Positions 1 through 12,460 are shown, counted from the stretch's first letter. The stretch is DNA of 64,000 nt from Pachypanchax playfairii (GCA_006937955.1 SSNP01000052.1:917544-981543), one strand, 5' to 3'. Numbers and translations are program-made. The notes: generated by a model from the sequence alone, not told the origin.

Positions 1-136
1 AAATTATATACCATAAATAAGGCATAATAAAAGTTTCCATCTCATTTAAATAGTTTGTTTGTTTTTTTTCACATTGTCTCATTTTCGTTTTAAGTTTACC
101 TCATTCCAAAAATAAAAGTCAGGGTCCCTCTGGTAT

Positions 137-142
137 TTTATT
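137..142 (-). other. Candidate poly(A) signal for uts2r
   Basis: AATAAA on the minus strand about 165 bases past the uts2r stop codon. Position and strand fit a short 3' UTR. The rest of 1-305 is AT-rich and shows no coding. Confidence 0.4.
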
Positions 143-305
143 TTGACATGTTTAGAAAGCAGTCCAACATAGTAAAAAGTGTAAAAATTTTTCCAGAGGC
201 CCAGAAATAAACAACACCTATAAACATGACGATAACAAAAAGTTTACATTGGATAAAAAACAGTCTCCATGTTCCTTCTAATTGCTGATCCAAGCAGCTC
301 CTACC

Positions 306-1470
306 TCACAAGCTGCTGTTGCGAGCGTGTAGAGAAGCTGTGTGTGTTAGCATGAAGCTCTCAGTACACTGCTGACTGCTAGCTGACGGGGATCTGCGTA
401 GTGAACGCTGAAGTCGACTTCGACGGCTGAAGTAATTTCCAGCTGTCCAGGATCTGTTGTGCTTCCTCAGGTACTCCTTGTAGTTTTTAGTGAGAAGTGT
501 GTAGAGGAATGGGTTGATGCAGCTGTTAGAGTATGTCAGGCATGTGGTCAGGTAATTAATGTTGCATTTGGTTTTGGCAGAGAGGGACAACCCGGGGTAG
601 AATTGAGTTAGCAGCTGCCAGATCCAAAAAGGCAGAAAACAGGCCCAGAAGAGGAGCACGATGGTGAAAATCAGGTACAGCACCTTTTAGAACAAAATAT
701 TAAATGAATTACGTTCAAATTTGACATATAAAAGCATGATTTTGTGATATACTGACCTTTTGATTGGGTAGTTTCTTGGTCTGTTTGAAGCGTTCGGTTT
801 GTGAAATCCAGTACGTTCGTGCAAGCTGGATGTAGAGATAACCTATTATCAGTCCTGGAGCAACGATGCTTGTGCAAAACAGGAAGGAGATGTAAATCTT
901 GTAAGAGAGCGGTGACAGTGTGGGCTGACACATAGCCTTGGTGCCCACTGTCATCAGCTGGACACTCACAATCATCGGTAGGGTCAGAATCAACGAGGCG
1001 GCCCAGACCAGCACAGCAATAGCCTTTCTGTAACTTTTGGAACGTTTGACTGTATCAAGCGGCTTGAGTACAGCAAAATATCGCTCAGTGCTCATGATGG
1101 TCAGCGTGAAGATGCTGGCGTGCATGGTTAGAAAATCCATACTGATCAGTATCCGACAGCCCGCATCGCCAAAGTACCACCCCTTTAGGAAGTGTGTGCA
1201 GACCACGAAAGGGATGGTGAGAAGATAAAGAAGATCTGCCAAAGCTAAGTTTATAATATAGATATACATTGATGCTGCAGTCCTCATGGAGTGGCACATG
1301 ACCACCAGGGTGTAGATGTTCATTGAGACTCCAATGAGACACATGATGGAGAGGATGATACCGATGGTGAAGGTAGCAGCTGCATCTTGATGTGAACTCA
1401 GGGGCGGGTCAGTAGCATTAGCACTTCTTTCCACCAGAACTCGTGTGGTTTCCATGGACACTGTCGTCAT
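306..1470 (-). CDS. uts2r: Urotensin II receptor (class A GPCR), two coding exons
   Basis: Plasma-membrane receptor for urotensin II and related peptides; the family couples mainly to Gq and calcium release. Coding exons are 1470-757 (238 codons) and 683-306 (125 codons plus TGA). The intron 756-684 has a GT donor after AATCAAAAG and an AG acceptor, in phase 0. Visible landmarks: N-glycosylation site NAT at 18-20; TM1 Asn51; TM2 LALAD with Asp79; disulfide cysteines Cys105 and Cys181; ERY (in place of DRY) at 129-131; TM6 FWACFLPFW; TM7 NSCINPFLY with NPFLY at 295-299; a basic, serine-rich tail. The ATG at 1470 was chosen because an AG acceptor lies only two bases upstream (1474-1473), so the reading frame further upstream is intron. 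The intron falls in the third intracellular loop between TM5 and TM6. Fish carry several uts2r paralogs and I cannot say which one this is. The family call is secure; a somatostatin or galanin receptor is much less likely. Confidence 0.93.
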
Positions 1471-2315
1471 ACCTGAACGGTTAAAAAACATGAAACATTC
1501 AGTTCTAATAATTACTCTACTTGTTTTTGATAACAGAAAAATACATTTTATAATAACTAGATTAGTTTGCTTTTCATGCATAACATCACACATCTGGCTC
1601 CATCTTTAGTCAACATCTGGAAAATAGAAACTTCCCATTGCACACTGGCAACACGTGAGACCCAACAGCATCCACTTTCCTCCAATTCATGAAATTCCCT
1701 TTGCTCGTGCACGTCAGAGTGAAGCTCTAAAAATAGTTTAGAACTCATGCAAAATTTCTAGAGTCTGAATAATGTAAAATAATGCTCAATGACACACACG
1801 CCTCGAAGGCTCTGAAGTGTTCTCATCAAGATGCCATGTTGGGAAAGTTTGTTTCTTTATAACCATGTGGTTTGAGCATTAACAGAATTATCACAATGAA
1901 ATGAAACTAATATTATGGAACGTCTCGTGTTTTATTTTTATCCAATAACATGTCACGTCTGCAGTCTGTCCTTTCTGCACATGATGGAACACAATTCACA
2001 TGTTTTTATATGCAGATTGAAAGTATGAGGTTAATGAACTCATTCTAGATCATAACTGTTAGTTCTTAAATAGAAGCAGAGCTCAAAGTGTCACAGATGC
2101 TTCAGGTACCACAGGAACTGTTTTCTTTGTCACAGAATTCTCCCTTTGGCAAAAAGATCAACGTCAAGAAGACATCAGTACAAACAAGTTCATCTTGTGA
2201 CTGAAGGATCTTTTCACATCACATCACATGTCCCTAACACACCTGTCCTGTACCTTTAAATAATATATGTGCAGATTTCTAAATTCAATATGAATTAGAT
2301 TATATTCAGACTTAC

Positions 2316-2400
2316 CTGGGCTGCCTGCTTGGAGAAAAGCTTCATCACTCAGTTATTTCCATCCATCATGATTTGTCTCACGTTGCTCCTCTAAACTTTA
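2316..2400 (-). other. Probable 5' untranslated exon of uts2r
   Basis: On the minus strand the sequence ends in CCCAG followed by a consensus donor GTAAGTCT at 2315. The matching acceptor is TTCAG at 1473, two bases before the uts2r start codon, giving an intron of about 840 bases. The upstream border is unknown; 2400 is arbitrary. No start codon has to be assumed here. Inference from splice consensus only. Confidence 0.45.
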
Positions 2401-5400
2401 CTGCAAAAATCTCACAAACCATAAAAAGTTCCACATATCCAGTAACTCAGAGAGGAAACATGCAGGTGGAACAAAAGGTTTTAAGAAGATCCTTCTCCAT
2501 CAGTCTTCAGGTGAGGAAACATCCCAAATGAGTCATCCATTACAATCCAGACTGCTCCACTGAATTAATCTGTCAACAATCAGTTCATCCACCATCACAG
2601 GGAAAGATTCTCTGTTGAATTAAAAGTTATCTTCCATTCCTTTTACCATTCTGTGTCTCTTGTAGCATCCAAAGACTGAATATCGACCGAAACATCAGCA
2701 GAAGCAAAATCCAATTTCATGAAAAAAAAAACAAGAAACGAGAGAGAAAATGTCACTGGATCATGTAAGTGGGGATTATTACAAGCTATGTCTGTGTTCT
2801 GAGAATCCTGTCTTTGACTGAGGGAGAGTAACGGTGAGCAGGAGAGAATGTGTCAGAGGTAGAGAGGGGAGAGAGCGAGGGAACAACATGCTGCTAGTAA
2901 CCCACCCTCGCTCTGAAGCCCCAAGTGGGAGGGGGGAGACGGAGCGAATGGGCAACAGAAAGAGGTATGCAGGAAATGTGTTCTGTTCCCTTTCCAATCC
3001 CCATGCTATCTTTTTCCATGCAACGGGGGTATGTGTCATGTACTGATATGCAGCAGAATCCAGGACACGGTCAGAGTAACCCTGCTGACTTCAGGACATT
3101 CATGTAGTAAATAAATCTGTTGCTCAACACAAACAGTGGTCATTTGTTAAAGGATCAATAAAGTTATTAAACATCATCTGCACAACATCTTTTATCTTTT
3201 ACTGCTGCTGTGAGTTCAAAGTAACAATCAAACTGTAAAAGGTTACATTAGTAATTTGTCTTAAACAGTTTTATTAAGCATCAGACTTCAGTTTGAGTTG
3301 TGTTCTAGTACTTTCTGTTTGATTCTTGTATAACTTAGTTTTGGTTGTTTCCTTGTTATTCTTTGTGTTTAGATGTTCTTTGTTCATGGGTTTACTCTCT
3401 GATGTCACTCCCTCTCTCCATCTACTGGATTGTCCCTTGTTCCTCATCCTCAGCGAAGACGCTTCTCTCAGTCTCCTTCATGTTTTCAGATCTTCCTGGT
3501 TAGAACCATCACCCTGTGATTCTTGTTCGTTGGTACTGTATGTATTGAGTCCTGCTTGTTCTTTGTAGAAACTCCTTTGTGATTTAATGTACGATGAGGA
3601 CGGACTCACAGTTTAACACAGAATCCAGAAGGTTTTCTGTCGGGTGTTCAGCCGTCCGTCTCTTTTAGGATCTTACTTTGTGCACTGGTGTGCAGTCCTG
3701 TGAGGTCATTCCCAAAATGTCTTTGTATGCAGGAGAATAAGCTGTTTTTAGATAAGTGATTCTGTATCTGACACTTTTTATTATTCCATGCTGACTGGCA
3801 GCGTACTGACGACATCTGACACCTGGTCATGTGGGGCAGGGGTCACTAACGGGGTGTCGGTGGGCACCAGGGAGCCCCAAAGCCCAACTCACCAGTAGGT
3901 GGCGCCTCAAATTTAATTCTATCCTTTATCTTGTCTTTAACCACATTTGAGTTTCTAAAGGATTGAAAATGACATGGTAGGTTTGCTGAATGAGTGATTG
4001 ATTTACAGGTAAGTGACGGAGGAAAGTGAAGCAGTGTCATGATGCACTAAAGAAGGATTTTAAAATTTGTTAAAGCCCTGATAGATCTTACACAGTGGAG
4101 CAGTGGGAAGTGGCTTCAGACTCAATTAAGAGTCGGAGCGTTAATGAAAATCATTTTATATCAATAATGTGTTAAAAAAGTCAAATATAAATTCATTTGA
4201 ACATTTTATAAAATTAAAACGTCTATAAATGTAATTTGTTACTGTTGCACATTTTGTTCCTATTAACTAGTAAAAATGAAACATAATATTTAAGAACATT
4301 TTATGTTTCTGTTTATGAATTTATCAAACAACTACAATCACATCATCTACAGACAGGATTCGTTATATTTTACCTCCCAAACCAGGAGAAGCTTAAAGAA
4401 ATGGAACATCCTGCGTTTAGATATCAGAGATGTCGCCACAATCATTCACACTAACAATGTTTTTAATGTTTCTTTAACTTTATTCTGGTATTAATGCAGC
4501 TTGTTGTTTCATATCTGTCTGTCTGTGAATATGTGTTTATATTTGAATGTGTGTGTTGATCCGTTTTTAAAGTGTTTATATGAAGATCATTAATCTGGTA
4601 TGTAGATGATATTTATTTACATAAAGTGTGTGTTTGAATGCACATATTCTCTTTGATGCATGTTGTTTTTAATTCCCATAGAAAAACAGATTATGTTGCT
4701 GTAACATGAAATGTTCTACATAAATAAAGTTTGATTTGATTTGATGTGTCTGACAGAAATGAGGCAACATTTATGTTTTTATAAGGATTTTTAATGTATT
4801 TTGAAACCTTTTTTTTACATGAGATGCAACAGGATCATTGCATGAGCTCCAAAATATTCAGTCAGCTTGTTCTTTCATTCTGTCGCCTCCATAAGAACTT
4901 AATCAAACTGGAAAACGTGACATTTTACTGGGTTCCATATTTCTCTTGTTCCTGCAGCTTCCTCAGTGAATCAGTCAGGAGTTATACAAGCAGCGATGTG
5001 TTTTCATCATTACATTTACTTTCAAGTTGTTTTATCAGGTTAATGTATTCATGTATTGGAGGGAATGCTGCAGAGCTGACATGGTAAAGTTTGTTTTTAC
5101 ACTGAAATGACTCAGCAGACAAAACAAGATGGCTTCAGCAAAATCGCGTCAGAAGAAGAATTAACAGGAAGTACATCAAACTAAGACTAAAAAATGTGAC
5201 AGGGATTAAATTAACTGTTTTATAGGAAAGTATTTAACACCTTATTGTCGCTCTACTGAACCCTAGTTTAAGGAGTTCTCCTGTCAGCTGATCCATTTGT
5301 TATGTTTGGTTTTATTTATTTATATATTTATTTTTTAGTAAATGCCACAATGTAAACAAGTCCCATGAAGAAGAATTATATTACTGGGTTTCAACTCTTT

Positions 5401-6299
5401 AGGATGCAGCTCTGACTGTTCAGGCATTTTAATCACTTTTGGGATTTGGTTGGTGTAGATGAGTCTCTTGTTCTTTACTTTTTCCTCTTACCTTCCATGT
5501 GGTCCAGTGGGTCGGTCGCTCTTTATGTTCTCCTCCTGAGCTGCACCTGTCATCTCTCTTCACATCATCACTCACTGCAGTATTTCCTCAAGGTTTATTT
5601 TATACTTCAATGACAGACTGTGAAGTTATTTTAGATCTTTGGGGGTCTAACTCTGACTGCTTCTTTTCAGGACTCGCATGACAAGCTGAGCGACTCACAT
5701 CGCATCGAACAAGGTAGGAAACACAGAAAATAAGACATCATTTTCAAATTGGATGAATACATTGACAGAGTCTCCTGTAAAGGGAACAGATAGTTCAGTT
5801 AGAGGAACAATCAAAACAATCACTGCTTTTATATCTAAAACTCTGACTTTTAGAATCAATCATGTACAAGATGTCTGTCGCGGCTAACTGTCGTTAGCAA
5901 ATATAAAATGTTAATAACTTGAGAGTCATTCACAACATTCTGAGTAAGAACAGATCACATGAGATTTTGTAATATTGCATCAGATTATGATTCTTGATGT
6001 ACATTCAGATCAAACTTACTGCTTACTGGTATTTTTTAAACATCCTGCAGCTTTTGTTTGTTGCAACTAAAAGTAAAAAGACAAGTTAAAGTTAATCCTG
6101 TTTTATTAACCCTAAATGTTGTTGTCTTAATCCACTGACTTCACCAAAGCTGAACTCACATCAGTGTCTTTGTGACAGAAACTCAAACAGACTCTTCACT
6201 CTGATGTCTGCGACCTTTTCACCTCATGCTTCTGGGCTTCCACTCATAGCAACATGGTGCCTCTTTGCTGGAAATGCACTTTGAAAGCTAATTAACTGT
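2401..6299. other. Intergenic stretch, mostly featureless
   Basis: No gene recognised. Contents seen: GA-rich low complexity near 2830-2960; a hAT-type terminus (CAGGGGTCACTAACGGGG) near 3837; a LINE-like 3' tail (ATAAATAAAG followed by repeated TTGAT) at about 4718-4744 on the plus strand; and one exon-like segment listed separately at 5671-5713. Short open frames here have no recognisable motifs. Confidence 0.5.
5671..5713 (+). other. Orphan exon-like segment (43 nt)
   Basis: A polypyrimidine tract and TTTTCAG acceptor at 5661-5670, then 43 bases open in the frame reading DSHDKLSDSHRIEQ, then an AAG/GTAGG donor. I recognise no protein and no partner exon with matching phase, so this may be chance or part of an unannotated transcript. 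Confidence 0.2.
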
Positions 6300-6588
6300 T
6301 TTCAACATGTGACCCAGTCAACTAGCGGTTGTATCTTGGAACAAGATGCACATTGTGGATAAGAGAGAGACACAAAACCCTCTTGTTCCTGTTCAGGGAG
6401 CTGGTGTTTATCTCCAGCTGTCAGGGAGGCGGGGCTACACCTGGACAGGTCGCCCATCACTACACATAGGAATGTACAACCCCTCACACTGAGGGCCAAT
6501 TTAGAGCTAAAGGTCCAATCCTGGTTTCAAACTCAGGACCTTCTTGTTGCAAGGCAACAGCTCTACCCACTGCACCACCGTGCAGCCC
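6300..6588 (-). repeat. tRNA-like SINE-type repeat
   Basis: On the minus strand it starts GGGCTGCACGGTGGTGCAG, followed by a B-box-like GGTCCTGAGTTTGAAAC. This is the head of a very common fish interspersed repeat. The 3' limit near 6300 is approximate. Established-knowledge match by eye, not by search. Confidence 0.55.
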
Positions 6589-7396
6589 TCACATCATGAA
6601 ATGCAGTGTGCCGTCATGGAGGAACCATGAGGAGATTGTATGAGTCTGAGAGGATTTAGTGGCATTTAACTGGAGGATCTTATTGCGGTTGGGGTCACGT
6701 TGGTTCTGTACTGTGCTGGTTTATGAATCACCCTCATAAAATAAAAGATTATGTGAAGAGGTTATGGGGCACCACTGAGCGGCTGCAGATCAGGACTGAT
6801 TATCCAGCAAATGATGCTACGCAGCAGCCGCTCGCTGATATCTGCAGTCCTAAGAGATGATATCTACCTCTATGTCATTAACCAGTTCTAAAGTCTACAT
6901 GTCATTTAAAGTAATCTTCCATGAATTCACAACATATAATGTATTACCACTCTATTCCTCAGAAAACTGAGATGTTGATGAACAGAGACTTCAGGAGGAA
7001 TACTGGATTAATATTTTATATCTCAAAAATAAATGTTATGTTTTAAAAATTAAACACTATCAGCTAAATCTATAGTTCAGTTTCTTAACATTTTCTCTTT
7101 ATCTTAGTTTTATGGATTCGTGATAATTTGCAGAAATCAAAGAAAATAGATGCATTTTCAATTATTTCTGCACTTGTGGGAGATCTGACATGCAAGGGGA
7201 GGAAAACACCTCCCCCGTCAATGTACTGCATGTTGCACATGAATATGATTAACGGCCCCGTCACAAGAAACTCCTCTGTGGCGCCATGCACGTGCACGTG
7301 GATCAGCTGACAGGTGACGACCCTCAGGAAAGGAAGGACAGGTGTGTCATCAGAGAATGATGAGCCATTATTCTTATAGCTACAGCTAAAAAACAT

Positions 7397-7397
7397 G

Positions 7398-7432
<35 letters not shown>
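7397..7432 (+). repeat. (GT)n microsatellite
   Basis: About 16 GT units directly left of the interspersed repeat at 7433-7730; a second, shorter GT run ends that repeat near 7735. Confidence 0.9.
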
Positions 7433-7434
<2 letters not shown>

Positions 7435-7730
7435 TTGTATTTCTGACCTCCTGGGGACCCGTTTCCTGACTTTTACTATCTTTCTGGGGTCCGAGGGTTC
7501 TTGTGGGGACCGAAGCCTGGTCCCCATGGGGGGGACTCCCCTTTTTAGGGTTAGGGGTTAGGTTTATAGGTATGGTGTGAATAGAGTTTTAGTTAGTCTT
7601 AGGGTTAGTTATAGATCAGTAATGGTTAAGGTTAGGAAAAGGGTTTGGGTTAGGTATAAATCTAGTTACTAAAATCAATGGAAGTCAATGGACGGTCCCC
7701 ATAAGGATAACAAAACAGACGTGTGTGTGT
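7433..7730 (+). repeat. Fish interspersed repeat with TTAGGG-like core
   Basis: Begins CTCCTGGGGACCC and ends GGTCCCCATAAGGA, so the ends are short inverted repeats. The interior is a degenerate run of GGGTTAGG-like words. This recurrent fish repeat family is often bounded by GT microsatellites, as here. The telomere-like words are part of the repeat, not evidence of a chromosome end. Confidence 0.55.
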
Positions 7731-8747
7731 GTGTGCGTGCATGAGTATTTACACACTTCAAGAAAGTCAAATCAGAATATAATTCTGTAATAATAATTGA
7801 GTTAAAACCATTTTGTTTTTCATTTTTATTCTGCCAGAATAATTGGTAAAACTATTTTTTAAGATAAAGAAAAACAAACTAACTGAAAATGATCCCATCT
7901 GCAACGGTGTTATTTTTGTTTGTTTCTCAGTTGGAACTGAAGAATTTTCTGAAATCTTAATTTATCTTTCTTCCATGTTCAAACATTTTATTCCATGAAT
8001 CCTTGAACTTCACCTCAAACCGACTTCAAATCAACATAAACTCACCTGCATCAAATCAGGTGTGGTCAGTGGATAGTGTGTTGTCCTCCTCACCTGTTGA
8101 CCTCACCTGCAAAGGAGAAATGACGTCTCTTCAGGTAAACCTGCCTGGATCTAATCATTTGTTCTCTTCCATAGTTAAACTCTGTGACATCTTCTGGTGA
8201 GTGTGATCCAGGTCTCATGACCACAGATGAAGGTTTTGTGGAAGCCCACGAGAACTCAGTACTACAGTTGTGGATAATGAGCTTCACTAGCTAACAAGTT
8301 ATCATATGATATTAAAACCAACAACAGAAAGAGTGTGAAGTATATTTACTACAGTTTGTCTAAAAACGAACATTTTGCTTGAGTTGGTTTGTTCAGTTAC
8401 ATTTAAGTAAATCAACCTTGTTTGTGAAATGTTTTAAATGTGAAAGGCCACATGTGAGATAGAACTATACGTATGTTGTTGTTAAAACTCACTGCATGTG
8501 TGTATATAATGGAATCATGACGTTAGATAAGGTCCTTCAGTAATAAAATACTTAGTGAAGTACTTCCTCGAGAATCTAGATCCGACACAATTTCTATGGA
8601 TTTTTCTTTTTTACAATATTTCAACGTGTAAGTTTTAGAAGACGTTCAAAGATACGACCAACAGCTGTGAAGCACAATTATCAATAAGCATTAAAGTTTG
8701 TGTTTGAATCTTATATCTGACTCAACAGCTGGAGACAACAGCAGATA
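7731..8747. other. Gene-free stretch
   Basis: AT-rich sequence with no recognisable coding, RNA or repeat structure apart from a short GT run at its left edge. Confidence 0.5.
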
Positions 8748-8947
8748 CAGTGGGGCAAAAAAGTATTTAGTCAGCCACCAATTGTGTAAGTTCTCCCACT
8801 TAAAAAGATCAGAGAGGCCTGTAATTTTCATCATAGGTATACCTCAACTATGAGAGACAAAATGAGGAAAAAAAATCCAGAAAATCACATTGTCTGATTT
8901 TTAAAGAATTTATTTGCAAATTATGGTGGAAAATAAGTATTTGGTCA
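8748..8947 (+). repeat. Left terminal inverted repeat of the Tc1-like element
   Basis: 200 bp, matching 10150-10349 in reverse complement. It is long for a Tc1-type repeat, as in fish elements of the long-IR class that carry transposase binding sites at both ends. Confidence 0.93.
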
Positions 8948-8963
8948 ATAACAAAAGTTAATC

Positions 8964-9986
8964 TCAATACTTTGTTATATAGCCTTTGTTGGCAATGACA
9001 GAGGTCAAACGTTTTCTGTAAGTCTTCACAAGGTTTTCACACACTGTTGCTGGTATTTTGGCCCATTCCTCCATGCAGATCTCCTCTAGAGCAGTGATGT
9101 TTTGGGGCTGACGCTGGGCAACACGGACTTTCAACTCCCTCCAGAGATTTTCTATGGGGTTGAGATCTGGAGACTGGCTAGGCCACTCCAGGACCTTGAA
9201 ATGCTTCTTACGAAGCCACTCCTTCATTGCCCGGGCGGTGTGTTTGGGATCATTGTCATGCTGAAAGACCCAGCCACGTCTCATTTTCAATGCCCTTGCT
9301 GATGGAAGGAGGTTTTCACTCAAAATCTTACGATACATGGCCCCATTCATTCTTTCCTTTACACGGATCAGTCGTCCTGGTCCCCTTGCAGAAAAACAGC
9401 CCCAAAGCATGATGTTTCCACCCCCATGCTTTACAGTAGGTATGGTGTTCTTTGGATCCAACTCAGCATTCTTTCCCCTCCAAACACGACAAGTTGAGTT
9501 TCTACCAAAAAGTTCTATTTTGGTTTCATCTGACCATATGATGTTCTCCCAATCCTCTTCTGGATCATCCAAATGCTCTCTAGCAAACCGCAGACGGGCC
9601 TGGACGTGTCCTGGCTTCAGCAGGGGGACACGTCTGGCACTGCAGGATTTGAGTCCCTGGCGGCGTAGTGTGTTACTGATGGTAGCCTTTGTTACTTTGG
9701 TCCCAGCTCTCTGCAGGTCATTCACTAGGTCCCTCCGTGTGGTTCTGGGATTTTTGCTCACCGTTCTTGTGATCATTTTGACCCCACGGGGTGAGATCTT
9801 GCGTGGAGCCCCAGATCGAGGGAGATTATCAGTGGTCTTGTATGTCTTCCATTTTCTAATAATTGCTCCCACAGTTGATTTCTTCACACCAAGCTGCTTA
9901 CCTATTGCAGATTCAGTCTTCCCAGCCTGGTGAAGGTCTACAATTTTGTTTCTGGTGTCCTTTGACAGCTCTTTGGTCTTGGCCAT
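8964..9986 (-). CDS. Tc1-like transposase, intact (340 aa)
   Basis: Cut-and-paste DDE transposase acting in the nucleus on the element's own inverted repeats. The first half carries two helix-turn-helix (paired-like) domains, roughly residues 1-55 and 70-120, joined by a GRPR-type linker reading RSGAPRK. The catalytic triad is visible: Asp153 in IIWSDETK, Asp244 in FQHDNDPKH and Glu279 in DLNPIENLW. There are exactly 34 residues between the second Asp and the Glu, which is the Tc1 DD34E signature. The length of 340 aa is standard for the family. A basic stretch typical of the nuclear-localisation region lies between the binding and catalytic halves. There is no stop or frameshift. The start was chosen at MAKTKELSKD, where family proteins begin. 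Activity is inferred, not shown. Confidence 0.95.
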   Translation of the reverse strand: MAKTKELSKDTRNKIVDLHQAGKTESAIGKQLGVKKSTVGAIIRKWKTYKTTDNLPRSGAPRKISPRGVKMITRTVSKNPRTTRRDLVNDLQRAGTKVTKATISNTLRRQGLKSCSARRVPLLKPGHVQARLRFAREHLDDPEEDWENIIWSDETKIELFGRNSTCRVWRGKNAELDPKNTIPTVKHGGGNIMLWGCFSARGPGRLIRVKERMNGAMYRKILSENLLPSARALKMRRGWVFQHDNDPKHTARAMKEWLRKKHFKVLEWPSQSPDLNPIENLWRELKVRVAQRQPQNITALEEICMEEWAKIPATVCENLVKTYRKRLTSVIANKGYITKY

Positions 9987-10149
9987 AGTGGAGTTTGGAG
10001 CGTGACTGTTTGAGGTTGTGGACAGGTGTCTTTTATACTCATAACGAGTTCACACAGGTGCCATTAATACAGGTAACGAGTGGAGGACCGAGGAGCCTCT
10101 TAAAGAAGTTACAGGTCTGTGAAAGCCAGAAATCTTACTTGTTTGTAGG

Positions 10150-10349
10150 TGACCAAATACTTATTTTCCACCATAATTTGCAAATAAATTCTTTAAAAAT
10201 CAGACAATGTGATTTTCTGGATTTTTTTTCCTCATTTTGTCTCTCATAGTTGAGGTATACCTATGATGAAAATTACAGGCCTCTCTGATCTTTTTAAGTG
10301 GGAGAACTTACACAATTGGTGGCTGACTAAATACTTTTTTGCCCCACTG
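10150..10349 (-). repeat. Right terminal inverted repeat of the Tc1-like element
   Basis: Reverse-complement partner of 8748-8947. It lies upstream of the transposase start, so it should include the promoter-proximal end. Confidence 0.93.
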
Positions 10350-10589
10350 TATCAGTACTTTTAGCCACCAGCGCTGATAAATAGATTCTCTCCCTTCATT
10401 TATCAGCTGATGCAGATAAATATGTTTCCAAAACTTTGTGATCAAACAGTAGATTAAATGATTAACCTCACATGGATTTTATGTTTTTATCTTGCTAAAC
10501 AGAATTCTGCCCATCAAATACATTTTAATATCACCAGATAGGAACTCAGATTTTATGTTTCCCCTGAAAATAAAGTGTCAGAGTGTACA

Positions 10590-10664
<75 letters not shown>

Positions 10665-12240
10665 ATCATCCAGTTGAATAATCATCAGTGTCAGTGAATT
10701 ATGAAGAATTTGTTATCGAAAAGTCACAATGTGACCAGTTTTACAGTATCATAAAAAGTACTTTGTACTTCTGCACCCACAGAAATATTTGGGCCAAATT
10801 CTAATTCTAATTAAAAGAAAATGGATCATTAATCTTGTTTCAGTACAATTCATGGTAATAAACTTTATGTAGGTAATGTTCATTTGTCAAACTAACATAA
10901 TGAGACTGCATACACGTTGCTATTGTGCAATAATATTATATACAAATTTAAACTCGTGCTTGTATCTTTTTATAACTAAATCCAGCTAAATTTTGAATAA
11001 GAAATTTGAAGCTTATTTATTAGAATTTTTTAAGAAGTAAGTAAGTTTAGATTTGTTGTTATTCCTAGATACAAAGAATTTCAAACTGATAAAACTTGAT
11101 CAATAGGACGTTTTCACAAGAAATAAATATTTTTAGAAACCAAAAATTGAATGTTTAGTTTTTAAATGTAAAAACAACATTAAATTGCTAAACATTTCAT
11201 TAACACATTTAACACGTGACAAAAACTAAAAAAAAAAAGCAACATAAATAACAGAAAACTATAATTTACCTACAGATCTGACTGGTAGCTGTTTTAGAGT
11301 AAATATGTTTGTAGAAAATGTTCCAACATTCGATTTTTAAATGTTATTTTGACTCAAAGTTGATGCAGATAACTTCCGTCTGTACTTACATACCTGTTTA
11401 AAATATTACCTGTTTGTTCTAGTGTTGAGATGTTGTTTTGTTAAGATACATTTAAATTCATTTCTGTCATTTAAAGTAACGAGCTGCTAATAATGAGTTT
11501 CCCTTTTCAATAACATCTTCATTCAACACAAGCAAAAAACCTCTGAGAGGTGTTATCTGTCTGTCCTGACAAAATTACATCATAATGACAAAGTTTTTCA
11601 TCTTCTACTGCAAAACATGTCAAAGTGTTAGTAGAACAACAAAGTGTCAGATCAGAGAAATTCCACGACTGGATGTGTGGATGTTAAATTTAGCTGTTTT
11701 ATTGAGAAATGTTTATGATCAGTAGTAGTAGTAGTATGATTAGTAGCTCACCGTGTGTTACATAACATGAAGACATTTAAACCAGTTTACATTCATCTGT
11801 CTGTCAAACAGATGGAATCACAAGTTCTGACCTTTGACCTTATCCCTTTTGATGATGTCATCGATGATATATGACAGTTTCAACATGCCAACACATCCTA
11901 TGGTGTTTATTTTGTTGCTGAGGCAACAAGTGACAACAGGTGATCTGACAGCGAGCAGCAGAAACAGGTCAGTTAATAACTCAGAGGCAGAGGTGCAGGT
12001 AATCAGAACAATCAAGGCTGCAGTGAGAGGAACATGAAAATAGAGTCACACTGTCACGTACAGAATACTGTTCAATATCACATTTTATTTCATTTGTATT
12101 TTCATACAAAATATAGTTAACAATGTTTCTGTAAATATGCAAAAGCCTGAACAGGAAGGAGTTTTCAGGATTGTATTGTCCTTATAATATGATGAAGCCT
12201 GGAAATCAACCAGACATGCAAAAATAAACCTGAAATCAAT
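10350..12240. other. AT-rich gene-free stretch
   Basis: No gene recognised. Apart from the (GACA)n run listed separately, it shows only AT-rich sequence and short frames without motifs. Confidence 0.5.
10590..10664 (+). repeat. (GACA)n microsatellite
   Basis: About 18 uninterrupted GACA units. The open frame reading repeated TDRQ across it is a by-product of the 4-bp repeat. Confidence 0.95.
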
Positions 12241-12244
12241 AAAA

Positions 12245-12375
<131 letters not shown>

Positions 12376-12460
12376 AAATCAGATCAAATCAAAAATACTT
12401 TATTAATCCCCGAAGGGAAATTAAGTGTTGTTGTAGCTCAGTTCTTCTTCAGGGAGCCAT

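Larger units (their letters stand above)
8748..10349 (-). mobile_element. Complete Tc1-like transposon, probably recent
   Basis: A 1602-bp element flanked by TA at 8746-8747 and 10350-10351, the target duplication of the Tc1/mariner superfamily. The terminal inverted repeats, 8748-8947 and 10150-10349, are 200 bp each and appear identical base for base when read by eye. Each starts CAGTGGGGCAAAAAAGTATT. Between them lies one uninterrupted transposase gene on the minus strand. Identical repeats plus an intact gene imply a young, possibly still mobile copy. A second, damaged copy lies at 35450-37152. Confidence 0.95.

Noticed and set aside
1471..1593. Longer uts2r N-terminus starting at 1593
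   Set aside because: An AG acceptor lies directly before the ATG at 1470, and the extra residues do not resemble a receptor N-terminus; the segment is intron.
7540..7680. Interstitial telomere
   Set aside because: The GGGTTAGG words are irregular and part of a dispersed fish repeat with its own inverted ends.
9337..9933. 198-codon plus-strand frame inside the Tc1 element
   Set aside because: Antisense shadow of the intact transposase gene; no motifs of its own.
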